DNA of 64,000 nt from CAZFDT01 sp964518335 (GTDB taxonomy: Bacteria > Planctomycetota > Phycisphaerae > Phycisphaerales > Phycisphaeraceae), in assembly GCA_964518335.1 (NCBI GenBank), contig CAZFDT010000003.1, positions 93,290 through 157,289 of the forward strand, given 5' to 3'. Numbering within the stretch: position 1 is the first letter of the stretch; each line of letters starts with the position of its first letter. A program made the position numbers and the translations under genes. The notes below the pieces were generated by a model. It searched no databases, was not told the DNA's origin, and was given only the letters and a program-made list of their open reading frames with translations. Below, piece after piece: positions 38,438 to 46,790 of this stretch.

Positions 38438-39079
38438 ATGCCCTGCGCGCCATGGACAGTCTGGCAACTCATCGACTCGGCCTTCCCCAGCGGCGGTTTC
38501 ACCCACTCCGGCGGGGTCGAGGCCGCGTACAAACACGGCATGATCGGCGATGAAACCAGCCTGGTGGCCTTCCTCGAAGCGTCGCTGGTGCAGGCGGGGC
38601 GGCAGGCGCTGCCGGTCATCGCGGCGGTGGCTTCGGACCCGACACGGTTGGTCGAGGTGGACGAGTTCGTCGAGACTGTGCTGCTCAATCACGTTCAGAA
38701 TCGCGCGAGCCGAACCCAGGGTCGCTCGCTGCTGGCGGCATGTGCCAGGGCGTTCGAGGTGGCGACGCCCGCCTGTCCGTGGGGGCATCTGTGGCCGGTG
38801 TGGGGTGCGGTCGGGGCGTTGTTGCAGTTGACGGACGAGCAGGCCCGTCGGGTGTATCTGTTCACGTCGTGCCGCTCGCAGCTCTCCGCGGCGGTGCGCC
38901 TGGGGCTGGTCGGGCCGTTGCGCGCCCAGGCGCTGCTGCACGCGATGCGCGACGCCGCCGAGCGGATCCTGACGCGCTCGGCGAACCTGACGCTCGATGA
39001 TGTGATGACCACTTCACCGGTGCTCGATCTGGTCCAGGCCAACCAGGATCGCCTATACTCGCGGTTGTTCCAGTCCTGA
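38438..39079 (+). CDS. ureF: Urease accessory protein UreF
   Basis: UreF works with UreD as an activation chaperone and controls the GTPase UreG during nickel insertion. The 213-residue product starts MPCAPWTVWQLIDSAFPSGG with FTHSGGVEAAYKHG, the family signature near the N-terminus. Later QLTDEQARRVYLFTSCRSQL matches the conserved region, and the C-terminus ends in DLVQANQDRLYSRLF. The frame is open 60 codons upstream, but that part is unlike UreF, and ATG 38438 matches the family start. No Shine-Dalgarno is visible. ureG follows 11 bases later. Confidence 0.93.
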   Translation: MPCAPWTVWQLIDSAFPSGGFTHSGGVEAAYKHGMIGDETSLVAFLEASLVQAGRQALPVIAAVASDPTRLVEVDEFVETVLLNHVQNRASRTQGRSLLAACARAFEVATPACPWGHLWPVWGAVGALLQLTDEQARRVYLFTSCRSQLSAAVRLGLVGPLRAQALLHAMRDAAERILTRSANLTLDDVMTTSPVLDLVQANQDRLYSRLFQS

Positions 39080-39090
39080 GGGAAAGCACC

Positions 39091-39825
<735 letters not shown>

Positions 39826-39838
39826 CGCAGCCGGGTCG

Positions 39839-40315
39839 TCAGCGACTCAACTGCTCGCCCATCCGCCGCGTTTCGTCGAGGATGTCCGGTTCATCCGGCG
39901 GCAGGTCCGATTCGCCGGGAGCGACGATCACCAGCACGCGCTTGCCCGCGCCCGGCAGTTTGAACGTGCGCCGCACCGATGTGTGGCCCGCCAACCTCGC
40001 CGTCACCTGCACGTTGTATTCGAGCAGCCCCGCGCCCGTGGCCTCGACGGGAATGGCGAAGTAGCCCTGCGCGTCGGTCACCTGCGGCTGCAGCCGAATC
40101 TGCTGCAGTGGCCGATCCGGATCGACCACCGCATCGACCACCGCGCCAGGCAGGCCGAATCCCTCCAGACGCTTGTCGTTGGCCGACACCACCACCATCG
40201 CCGGCGTCCCTCCCTCGATCACGCGACCCTTGAGCTGGTACGTCCCACAGGCGGTCAGGGTGAAGGGCAAAAGGCAAAAGGCGAAATGTAAAATGACGGG
40301 CCGCGCGTTTTTCAT
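39839..40315 (-). CDS. Lipoprotein with carboxypeptidase-regulatory-like fold
   Basis: This 158-residue protein has a lipoprotein signal peptide ending in the lipobox LTAC (Cys23). The mature part resembles a carboxypeptidase-regulatory-like beta domain: YQLKGRVIEGGTPAMVVV at the start and VTDAQGYFAIPVEATG in the middle, then a charged tail. Such domains occur in many cell-envelope proteins and give no enzymatic hint. The ATG overlaps the scpB stop by four bases, so the two are translationally coupled. It converges with ureG, 13 bases apart. Confidence 0.7.
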   Translation of the reverse strand: MKNARPVILHFAFCLLPFTLTACGTYQLKGRVIEGGTPAMVVVSANDKRLEGFGLPGAVVDAVVDPDRPLQQIRLQPQVTDAQGYFAIPVEATGAGLLEYNVQVTARLAGHTSVRRTFKLPGAGKRVLVIVAPGESDLPPDEPDILDETRRMGEQLSR

Positions 40316-40983
40316 TTCGCCTTCTCCCGCAGTTCCTCGACCTTCGGCAGGTCCTTGAGCGACGCGAGCCCGAATACTTCCAGGAAACGCTTGGTCGTGC
40401 CGTAGAGCATGGGGCGACCCAGCTCCTCTGCCCGGCCGACGATCTTCACGAGCTGGCGATCCAACAGGCTGCGGATGACCTCGCCGCTGGCCACGCCGCG
40501 GATGCTCTCGACATCTGCTCGCAGGATCGGCTGCTTGTAGGCGATGATCGCCAGCGTCTCCATCGCCGACGGACTGAGCTTCGACTCGGCCCGGCTCTTG
40601 TGCAGCGTCGCCAGCACTTCCCGGAACCGCGGCAGCGTCAGGATCTGATACCCGCCCGCCACCTGCTCGATGCGGAAGCTCCGGCCGGTCTTCTCGTACT
40701 GCTCGTTCAACTCGGCAATGCGATCGCTGATGATCTTGCTCGCCGGCACGTCCAGCAGTTCCGCCAGCTTCGTCGCCGGCATCGCCCGGTCGTTCGACAG
40801 CAGCGCCGCCTCGATCTGCAGCGCCAGCTCGGCGTGATCGATCGCCGCAGCGTCTCGCCTCGCCTTGGTCTTGGCGACGGGGGCGGCGAGCGCGTCGGCC
40901 TGATCGGGGGCTTGCGGAGATTCCGGCGCTTGCGCAGTTTCCGGCAATTCCGGGGGGGCGGATTCCATTCCTGGGTCACTCAT
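40312..40983 (-). CDS. scpB: Chromosome segregation and condensation protein ScpB
   Basis: ScpB is a winged-helix partner of ScpA and SMC in chromosome condensation. The 223-residue product has a Pro/Ala-rich N-terminal tail of about 60 residues. The first winged helix follows (AALLSNDRAMPATKLAELLD), then SAMETLAIIAYKQPILRADV and SIRGVASGEVIRSLLDRQLV, both strongly typical of ScpB. GRPMLYGTTKRFLEVFGLAS is the usual C-terminal motif. The start is the ATG complementary to 40981-40983; the frame runs further upstream. ScpA is not in the window. Confidence 0.94.
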   Translation of the reverse strand: MSDPGMESAPPELPETAQAPESPQAPDQADALAAPVAKTKARRDAAAIDHAELALQIEAALLSNDRAMPATKLAELLDVPASKIISDRIAELNEQYEKTGRSFRIEQVAGGYQILTLPRFREVLATLHKSRAESKLSPSAMETLAIIAYKQPILRADVESIRGVASGEVIRSLLDRQLVKIVGRAEELGRPMLYGTTKRFLEVFGLASLKDLPKVEELREKAK

Positions 40984-41015
40984 GCGGGCATTGTAACGAG
41001 GGGCGACAGTCAGCA

Positions 41016-41960
41016 TCACGGCGACTCCCCAGCAGGGCGGTATTTCGACGGCGGCTGACGCGGAACCTCCAGCCCCCCCGCACGCAATGCTTCGGCCAAC
41101 GCCAGACTCGCGGCATGGATCGGGTCGGGACCGACGATCAGGGCCGCCTGCGGCGGACGAGCCGCCAGGTCCGCGATCGTCCCGTCATCCAGATGCGCCG
41201 GGTGCAACACCACCAGGTGCACGCCCGCTCCACAACACAGCTCCAGCACGTACCCCGGCACCGAGGCGTCAAGATGCGACAGGATGATCGCCATGGCGTT
41301 GCTCATGACGCCGCCGACGGCGTCACACCGGTCCATCGGGTTACGCCCGGCGATCTTGCCGGTGCCCCTGCTTCCGGCGGCGGCGGGGGTGACGAAGGCC
41401 CGTTGGCCGCGCGGGCCGCCGGGTCGGGCCGGGCGATGCACCACGCCCTGTTCCTGCAGCAGCCGCACCGCCCGCGTGATCGTGTTCTTGTCCACCCCCA
41501 GCTTCGCCGCCAGCGAATGCACCGGAGGCAGCGGCCGACACGCGGGCAACACCCCCTCGGCAATCCACCGGCGAATGTTCTCCGCCGCATGAATGTACGG
41601 CCGCTCCCGCACCACCACCGTCTGCTCCGATCGGCCACCCGGACGATCGCCCGAGCCACCTGCCGCCTCGGTCATCCGCACTTCATCCGCACTCGTGTGG
41701 CATCGAAGCATCCGCACTTCATCCGCTGCACCCGAACAAGCCCCCGCCCCCGCCCCCGCCCCCGGACCCGGAATAGCCGGGGCTGTCGGGTGGGCGGGTC
41801 CTTTGTCGGGCAGGGGTACCTCGAACTCGACCGGCTGCACCTTGGCGTCGAGCACCAGGTTCACCGACGGGAGCATCCGCTGATAGGCCCGGTCGAACCG
41901 CGCCCAAGGATCGATCGCCCGACGCCGCCGCTTGCGACGAGCCATGACCATGCCCTCCAT
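41016..41960 (-). CDS. GntR-type winged-helix regulator with unusual flanks
   Basis: This 314-residue protein has a GntR winged helix in its middle (about residues 120-190): IHAAENIRRWIAEGVLPACR, then PPVHSLAAKLGVDKNTITRA and VRLLQEQGVVHR. It is preceded by a long low-complexity N-terminal region with a basic start (RRKRRRR), a Gly-Ala repeat (GAGAGAGA) and a duplicated ADEVRM peptide. The C-terminal part (about 110 residues) resembles a periplasmic-binding-protein-like effector fragment (AMAIILSHLDASVPGYVLEL) but is shorter than usual. Three ATG codons are possible starts (41960, 41951, 41945). Its targets are unknown; GTTAGCATAAC at 42020-42030 upstream may be its own operator. Confidence 0.72.
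   Translation of the reverse strand: MEGMVMARRKRRRRAIDPWARFDRAYQRMLPSVNLVLDAKVQPVEFEVPLPDKGPAHPTAPAIPGPGAGAGAGACSGAADEVRMLRCHTSADEVRMTEAAGGSGDRPGGRSEQTVVVRERPYIHAAENIRRWIAEGVLPACRPLPPVHSLAAKLGVDKNTITRAVRLLQEQGVVHRPARPGGPRGQRAFVTPAAAGSRGTGKIAGRNPMDRCDAVGGVMSNAMAIILSHLDASVPGYVLELCCGAGVHLVVLHPAHLDDGTIADLAARPPQAALIVGPDPIHAASLALAEALRAGGLEVPRQPPSKYRPAGESP
41673..41726. repeat. Direct repeat inside the GntR-type gene
   Basis: The 18-base word CATCCGCACTTCATCCGC occurs at 41673-41690 and again at 41709-41726, a period of 36 bases. It encodes the duplicated ADEVRM peptide on the - strand and keeps the frame. A (CCCCCG)4 run at 41741-41764 lies next to it. Confidence 0.85.
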
Positions 41961-42019
41961 GAAAGGGTGTCCCCACGTCCCCCGGGCATCCGGCGGCGCG
42001 TCAGGGAAGATAGGTATAT

Positions 42020-42030
42020 GTTAGCATAAC
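42020..42030. promoter_or_regulatory. Candidate operator of the GntR-type gene
   Basis: GTTAGCATAAC is a short palindrome (GTTA...TAAC) in an AT-rich patch 60 bases upstream of the GntR-type gene start. Its form suits a dimeric winged-helix repressor. A TTGTAC-like box lies beside it on the - strand, but no well-spaced -10 was found. Confidence 0.3.
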
Positions 42031-42190
42031 CGTACAAAAAGGCAACATCGGCGCGGGACGCCAGAGGGCCCAGTGTCAGGGTCGGGTCTGCCACGAGGCC
42101 CATATGGCCGCCGGGCGGTGTGGCTCTCGCTGCTGGCTGGGGGTGATGCTCGAACGGCGTGCCATGGGTGCGGAGGGTCGATGGGGGAGA

Positions 42191-42223
42191 TTGACATAGC
42201 CCCTTATGTGATAATATAATCAC
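42191..42223 (+). promoter_or_regulatory. Promoter and operator of the arsR cassette
   Basis: TTGACA (42191-42196), an 18-base spacer and TATAAT (42215-42220) form a near-perfect sigma-70 promoter. The inverted repeat GTGAT-N6-ATCAC (42208-42223) covers the -10 box, so a bound ArsR dimer would block RNA polymerase. The same repeat occurs again at 42606-42621. Confidence 0.85.
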
Positions 42224-42248
42224 GCAAGTAAGCGAAGCAGGCGACGGC

Positions 42249-42578
42249 ATGAGACACAGCAGAACATGGCAGCGGTACGAGATGCAGGCGCAGGTCATCG
42301 GGGCCCTGGCACATCCGATCCGAGTGGCGATCGCCGATCTGTTGAAGGACGGCGAGGTGTGCGTCTGCGAGATTGCCGACCGGATCGGAGCGGAGCGATC
42401 CAACACGTCCCGGCACCTGGCGATCATGCTCAGGACCGGCATCCTGCGGACGCGCAAGGATGGCCTGCAGGTGTTCTATTCGCTGCGGACGCCGTGCGTG
42501 TTGAACTTCCTCAACTGCGCCACCCGTGCGATCCAGCAGAACATCCATGAGCAGACCAGGACGCTGGCCGCGAGGTAG
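42249..42578 (+). CDS. ArsR/SmtB-family metal-responsive repressor
   Basis: This 109-residue winged-helix repressor has the typical LAHPIRVAIADLLKDGEVCV-CEIAD stretch. The Cys-Val-Cys pair near residues 37-39 lies at the place where ArsR and SmtB relatives bind metalloids or metals. The recognition helix is in ERSNTSRHLAIMLRTGIL, and a further Cys pair is near the C-terminus (TPCVLNFLNCATR). It should repress its own promoter, where the operator covers the -10, and release when metal binds. The genes downstream point to arsenic or another thiophilic element, but the inducer is not proven. Confidence 0.9.
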   Translation: MRHSRTWQRYEMQAQVIGALAHPIRVAIADLLKDGEVCVCEIADRIGAERSNTSRHLAIMLRTGILRTRKDGLQVFYSLRTPCVLNFLNCATRAIQQNIHEQTRTLAAR

Positions 42579-42595
42579 CCGCGGCCTGTTTTTTT
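42566..42595 (+). terminator. Intrinsic terminator overlapping the arsR stop
   Basis: GGCCGCG (42566-42572) and CGCGGCC (42580-42586) form a 7-bp stem with a 7-nt loop, followed two bases later by seven T (42589-42595). The arsR stop codon at 42576-42578 lies in the loop, so translating ribosomes would cover it. It probably reduces transcription into the permease gene, which has its own operator. Confidence 0.85.
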
Positions 42596-42605
42596 GCCCG
42601 CGTAG

Positions 42606-42621
42606 GTGATTAAATGATCAC
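42606..42621 (+). promoter_or_regulatory. Second ArsR operator copy before the permease gene
   Basis: GTGAT-N6-ATCAC has the same half-sites and spacing as the operator over the arsR promoter. It ends nine bases before the permease ATG. A clear promoter is not visible here; the T-run of the terminator would supply only a weak -35. A bound repressor could block either initiation or read-through. Confidence 0.75.
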
Positions 42622-42630
42622 GAATACACA

Positions 42631-44079
42631 ATGACCAGCGCGGCCATCAGCTCGAACACCATGGATAGCCCGACGCCGGCGGCAGACGCGTCATGCCCCG
42701 CCCCGCCGCGGGAGTCGTCCCTGCTCGGCAAGGAGTGGAAAAGGCTGCTGTTTGGCCTGGTCGTCTTTGCGCTGTTCTTTGCGTTGCCCATGGGCTGGCC
42801 GCGGTTGAGCCAATCCATCCACGAGGCGCTGGCGTTGACCCAATGGTACGCGCAGGAGCACGTGCTGCTGTGCCTCGTGCCGGCGTTTTTCATGGCCGGG
42901 GCGATGGCCGTGTTCATTTCGCACCACGCTGTGATGACGTACCTGGGTCCGACCGCGCCCAAGCCGCTCGCCTACGGCGTGGCGTCGGTCAGCGGAACGA
43001 TCCTGGCGGTGTGTTCCTGCACGGTCTTGCCCCTGTTCGCCGGCATCTGGCGGATGGGTGCGGGGCTGGGACCGGCTACGGCATTTCTGTACGCGGGTCC
43101 GGCGATCAACGTGCTGGCGATCATTTTGACCGCAGCGGTGCTCGGGCCGGAGCTGGGCGCAGCTCGCGCTATTGGCGCGGTCGCGTTCAGCATCGTCATC
43201 GGCCTGGCGATGCATCTGATCTACCGCCGGGAGGAATCGCAGCGGGTGGCTCACGTTGCGGCGTTCGCCGACGATGAGGGCACTCGGCCGCTGTGGCAGA
43301 CGGCCGCCTACTTCGCGGCGATGCTCGGCGTCCTGGTCTTCGCCAACTGGGGCCGACCGCAGGGGGAAAGCGGGCTGTGGTACGCGATCTGGACGAGCAA
43401 GTGGGTCTTGACTTCGGGTTTCGGCGCGGCGCTGGCGATCATGCTTGTGATCTGGTTCGGCATCCGATGGTGGAAGATGGCGCTGGTAGCGCTCGCGACG
43501 GCGGCCGCGTGGGCGTCGAGCACGTACTGGATCGTGCCGGCCTATGGCCAGTACCTGCCGGGGTATGACCATGGCCTGCCTTACACCGCGTTGATTCCCT
43601 TCGCCATTGCCACGGTCGGCTTGTCGGTCGTGCTGTCGATCGGCAAGTGCAGCGTGGAAGTGCAACAGTGGTTCGGCCAGACGTGGGGGTTCACGAAGCA
43701 GATCACGCCGCTGCTGTTCTTCGGTGTGTTGATCGCGGGCTTTCTGCTTGGACGACCGGGCGAGGAGGGGATGATCCCCAGCGGATGGGTCGCGGCATGG
43801 GTCGGCGGTAATTCGCTGCCGGCCAATCTGTGCGCTTCGGTGGTCGGTGCCTTCATGTACTTCGCCACGCTGACCGAGGTGCCGATCCTTCAGGGCCTGA
43901 TCGGCAACGGCATGGGCAAGGGCCCGGCGCTGGCGCTGCTGTTGGCCGGTCCGGCACTGTCCTTGCCCAACATGCTCGTGATCCGATCGGTGCTGGGTAC
44001 GGGAAAAACAGTCGTGTACGTCACGCTGGTGATCGTGATGAGCACACTGACCGGCTGGGCCTATGGAGCGTGGTTCTAA
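42631..44079 (+). CDS. COG0701-type permease (ArsP-like)
   Basis: This 482-residue polytopic membrane protein belongs to the permease family that includes ArsP, an exporter of trivalent organoarsenicals. The first half has ILAVCSCTVLPLFAGIWRMG, matching the family CSC(G)-x-L-P motif, with FLYAGPAINVLAIIL following. The second half has the repeated GNSLPANLCASVVGAFMYFA. About ten membrane spans are visible. It is longer than ArsP because of extra spans and loops in the middle (SKWVLTSGFGAALAIMLVIW). An alternative start is ATG 42661. The substrate is unknown, but control by ArsR and the linked thiol proteins suggest a metalloid or metal-thiol compound. Confidence 0.85.
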   Translation: MTSAAISSNTMDSPTPAADASCPAPPRESSLLGKEWKRLLFGLVVFALFFALPMGWPRLSQSIHEALALTQWYAQEHVLLCLVPAFFMAGAMAVFISHHAVMTYLGPTAPKPLAYGVASVSGTILAVCSCTVLPLFAGIWRMGAGLGPATAFLYAGPAINVLAIILTAAVLGPELGAARAIGAVAFSIVIGLAMHLIYRREESQRVAHVAAFADDEGTRPLWQTAAYFAAMLGVLVFANWGRPQGESGLWYAIWTSKWVLTSGFGAALAIMLVIWFGIRWWKMALVALATAAAWASSTYWIVPAYGQYLPGYDHGLPYTALIPFAIATVGLSVVLSIGKCSVEVQQWFGQTWGFTKQITPLLFFGVLIAGFLLGRPGEEGMIPSGWVAAWVGGNSLPANLCASVVGAFMYFATLTEVPILQGLIGNGMGKGPALALLLAGPALSLPNMLVIRSVLGTGKTVVYVTLVIVMSTLTGWAYGAWF

Positions 44080-44101
44080 CCCTTACCGAAGGAGTCGCGC
44101 G

Positions 44102-44542
44102 ATGACTGTACTGAACACCTGTGCGTGCGGGCAGACAAACCGAAGAAACGTGCTGTTGTACGCCTGCTCGGGCGGAGCGAATGTCGCCGAGGCAGCGGAC
44201 CGGGCATGCAGGCAGTTGATGAGCGACGGCTTGGGCGCGATGTTCTGCCTGGCCGGGCTGGGGGCTGTGATTCCCAGCATGGTCCAGCAGGCGCGTGACG
44301 CCGATCTGAATGTCGTGATCGACGGCTGCCCGATGGATTGCGCCCGCAAAGTCTTCGACAAACTTAGGTTGAGCAACGTGCACGTCGTGCGCGTCACCGA
44401 CATGGGTCTGGACAAGAAACCCAAGGGCGTGCGTGCGACCCAAGACGAAGTGAACACCATCGTCCACAACGTGAAGAACGCGCTGGCGGCCGCCTGTCCG
44501 ACCCCAGGCGACGACCGTGCATCAGCGCCGCAGGTTGTGTAG
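44102..44542 (+). CDS. DGC-domain putative metal-binding protein
   Basis: This 146-residue protein matches the DGC family of putative zinc-binding proteins. VLLYACSGGANVAEAADRAC lies near the N-terminus, FCLAGLGAVIP in the middle, and VIDGCPMDCARKVFDKL contains the Asp-Gly-Cys that names the family. An extra Cys pair (NTCACGQTN) lies at the start. AAGGAG lies nine bases upstream of ATG 44102. Homologues often occur with ArsR and ArsP-like genes. The biochemical role is not established; its ordered cysteines suggest metal or metalloid handling before export. Confidence 0.85.
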   Translation: MTVLNTCACGQTNRRNVLLYACSGGANVAEAADRACRQLMSDGLGAMFCLAGLGAVIPSMVQQARDADLNVVIDGCPMDCARKVFDKLRLSNVHVVRVTDMGLDKKPKGVRATQDEVNTIVHNVKNALAAACPTPGDDRASAPQVV

Positions 44543-44577
44543 AACCAGACGTTGTCCGCCCATGTGAAGGAGCCATG

Positions 44578-44811
44578 ATGACCAGGATCCAGATTCTCGG
44601 AACCGGATGTCCCAAGTGCCAGAAGCTCACCGAGAACGCCAAGGCCGCCGCCGCCGAGCTTGGCATCGAGTACGAGATCGAGAAGGTGACCGACCTTGGC
44701 CAGATCACCAGGTTTGGCGTGATGTTGACGCCGGCGCTGGCCGTGAACGGGCAAGTCAAGAGCGTCGGCAAGCTGTTGGATATCGAGGCGATCAAGGCCA
44801 TGCTTGCGTGA
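44578..44811 (+). CDS. Small thioredoxin-fold protein (redox-active CPKC)
   Basis: This 77-residue protein is a small thioredoxin or glutaredoxin-like protein of the archaeal/bacterial minimal type. RIQILGTGCPKCQKLTENAK holds the CxxC active site near residues 10-13. GVMLTPALAVNGQVKSVGKL holds the cis-Pro. ATG 44578 is preferred over ATG 44575 because AAGGAG ends at 44572. It likely shuttles electrons in the cytoplasm to substrates of the cassette. Next to a CcdA-like membrane protein and a membrane-bound thioredoxin it may be the cytoplasmic donor, but this is inferred. Confidence 0.88.
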   Translation: MTRIQILGTGCPKCQKLTENAKAAAAELGIEYEIEKVTDLGQITRFGVMLTPALAVNGQVKSVGKLLDIEAIKAMLA

Positions 44812-44879
44812 CGATCACCCTGGCGATTTGCGGGCGATCGATGCTTGGCGGTGCGTTGTCTGCGAAAGGTTGAATCACC

Positions 44880-45350
44880 ATGAAGAACGTGCTGAGAATC
44901 GTTGCCGTCGTGGTGTTGGTGCTGGCCGTGGGCGTGGTGTTGGCGGTGAAGCGAAACGGCGGCCGGAGCGTGGCCTCCAACTCACCGGACTTGGCGCCAC
45001 CGGCCGAGACTGACGCGCATGCGGCGGGAATGGCACGGCGGCCGCGCCTGGTGTCGCTCGGCGCGGGCAAGTGCGTGCCGTGCAAGGCCATGGAGCCGAT
45101 CCGGGAATCGCTGCAATCCGAGTATGCCGACCGGCTGCGTGTGGAGTACCACGACGTATGGAACGACCCGCAAGCTGGCCAGCAGTATGGCATCCGCCTG
45201 ATCCCGACGCTGATCTACTTCGACGCGGAAGGCCATGAGCTGGGCCGCACCGAGGGCTACATGACCAAGCAGCAGATTCTCGATGCATTCGCGCATTGGG
45301 GCGTGGATCTGAGCCAATCCGCCGCGCACCCGCAGGAGACCGGTTCGTGA
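44880..45350 (+). CDS. Membrane-anchored periplasmic thioredoxin
   Basis: This 156-residue protein has an N-terminal anchor (IVAVVVLVLAVGVVLAV), a short linker and a thioredoxin domain facing the periplasm. The active site is GKCVPCKAMEP, and the cis-Pro is in GIRLIPTLIYFDAEGHEL. The GTGA overlap with the next gene, a CcdA-like protein, shows translational coupling. CcdA-type proteins pass electrons across the membrane to such thioredoxins, so the pair forms a complete reducing relay. The gene starts 68 bases after the small thioredoxin. Confidence 0.9.
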   Translation: MKNVLRIVAVVVLVLAVGVVLAVKRNGGRSVASNSPDLAPPAETDAHAAGMARRPRLVSLGAGKCVPCKAMEPIRESLQSEYADRLRVEYHDVWNDPQAGQQYGIRLIPTLIYFDAEGHELGRTEGYMTKQQILDAFAHWGVDLSQSAAHPQETGS

Positions 45351-46048
45351 TACAGCAGTTATTCGAGCAACTCAACATCGCGATGTCGGCCTCGGTCGGC
45401 CTGGCGCTCATCGCCGCGTTCGTCTGGGGCGTGCTGAGCCTCCTGCTCAGTCCCTGCCATCTGGCGAGCATCCCGCTCGTGGTCGGCTTCGTCCATGGCC
45501 AGGGCAGAGTCACCGCCGGTCGCGGCTTCGCCTTGGCCGGCCTGTTCTCGCTGGGCATCCTGGTCACCATCACGGCGCTGGGCGCGATGACCGCGGCAGC
45601 CGGTCGCATCGTCGGGGATGTCGGGGGATGGGCGTTTTATGTCGTGGCGATCATTTTCTTCCTGGTCGGCCTGCACCTGCTGGACGTGGTCCCACTGGCG
45701 TGGTCAACGCCGACGAACATCTCGGTCCAGCGCAAGGGGCTGTGGGCGGCGCTGCTGCTGGGCCTGATTTTCGGCATCGCGCTGGGGCCATGCACCTTCG
45801 CCTATATGGCCCCGGTGCTCGGCGTGACGTTCAAAGTCGGCGCCGATCAGCCGGTCTTCGCCGCGTCGCTGCTGATGCTCTACGGCATTGGCCACTGCTC
45901 GATCATCGTCGCCGCCGGATCGGCCAGCGGGTGGGTGCAGCGGTATTTGAACTGGAATCAAGACAGCGGCGCCGTGACCTGGCTGCGTCGCATCTGCGGC
46001 GTGATGGTCATCGTCGGCGGCCTGTGGCTGATCTACACTGCCCCGTGA
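45347..46048 (+). CDS. CcdA/DsbD-like thiol electron transporter
   Basis: This 233-residue polytopic protein carries thiol reducing power across the membrane. The two key cysteines lie in SLLLSPCHLASIPLVVGFVH and FGIALGPCTFAYMAPVLGV, the paired motifs of the CcdA family. Six membrane spans are expected. The GTG start at 45347 overlaps the stop of the membrane thioredoxin gene. In this cassette it would reduce the membrane thioredoxin rather than serve cytochrome c maturation. It ends 39 bases from the convergent zinc-ribbon gene. Confidence 0.9.
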   Translation: MIQQLFEQLNIAMSASVGLALIAAFVWGVLSLLLSPCHLASIPLVVGFVHGQGRVTAGRGFALAGLFSLGILVTITALGAMTAAAGRIVGDVGGWAFYVVAIIFFLVGLHLLDVVPLAWSTPTNISVQRKGLWAALLLGLIFGIALGPCTFAYMAPVLGVTFKVGADQPVFAASLLMLYGIGHCSIIVAAGSASGWVQRYLNWNQDSGAVTWLRRICGVMVIVGGLWLIYTAP

Positions 46049-46087
46049 TGCCGACGGGCAAGGCGAGGCCAACAGCAACAGTCGCGT

Positions 46088-46702
46088 TCAGAACTCGAGC
46101 GTCGGGGTGCGGGACTCGGCGTCGAGGACGGCCAGGAAGGCGGGGCCGCAGCCTTTGATCCAGAACTCGCCGTCGCGGTGCCCGGTGATGGTCAGGGTGT
46201 TGCCGCAGGCGAACAGTCCGATGAGGCCGACGAGAAAGGTGACGACGCCCACGAGCGCGATGATTCCGTTCTCCATCCCCACGGAGGCGACGATGACGGC
46301 AATGCCCGCCACCCACACGCAAAGCCAGGCCAGCAGCCAGCGCTGGCGTCGCTTGCGCATCTGGGGGCTGAGGAAGTAGGTGATGCGGCAACGCTTGCGC
46401 ACCGCGAAATACACGATCAGCAGCACCAGCAGATTGACGAGGATCAGCAGCAGCCAGGCGGGATGCGACCAGTAGAGCGTCCTGGTGATCGGCTGATTGT
46501 CCAGCGGCTCGTTGGTCTTGATGCAGCGCGGGGGCAGGACCTGTCCGGAACGGACGATCAGGCGATTGCCCTCGACGCGCAACCCGCCGCGGGTCGCCAG
46601 CACGCGCAGGCCGCACTCGGGGCAGACGCCGCCCATGGCGGTGCCGCGCAGGTCGTAGCCGCACTGCGCACAGGGGATCGGCACATTCAACAGCGTGGTC
46701 AT
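46088..46702 (-). CDS. Zinc-ribbon membrane protein
   Basis: This 204-residue protein has an N-terminal zinc ribbon (CAQCGYDLRG...VCPECGLRV, about residues 11-32). A soluble stretch and at least three hydrophobic segments follow (WLLLILVNLLVLLIVYFAV; WLCVWVAGIAVIVASVG; GVVTFLVGLIGLFACG). The start is the ATG complementary to 46700-46702. Four other proteins in this window have the same ribbon. No function is known; the ribbon may bind nucleic acid or protein at the inner face of the membrane. Confidence 0.75.
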   Translation of the reverse strand: MTTLLNVPIPCAQCGYDLRGTAMGGVCPECGLRVLATRGGLRVEGNRLIVRSGQVLPPRCIKTNEPLDNQPITRTLYWSHPAWLLLILVNLLVLLIVYFAVRKRCRITYFLSPQMRKRRQRWLLAWLCVWVAGIAVIVASVGMENGIIALVGVVTFLVGLIGLFACGNTLTITGHRDGEFWIKGCGPAFLAVLDAESRTPTLEF

Positions 46703-46790
46703 GACTGAGTCTCGCGTCGTGACGACCGACCCGCCCCCCGCGAATCGAATCGAGTCAAGTGCAGCATACCACAAGGCTGCGATCGCGCGG

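Noticed and set aside
42249..46048. Classical arsenic resistance operon (arsB/acr3, arsC)
   Set aside because: No arsenite pump or arsenate reductase is present; only the regulator and an ArsP-like permease match.
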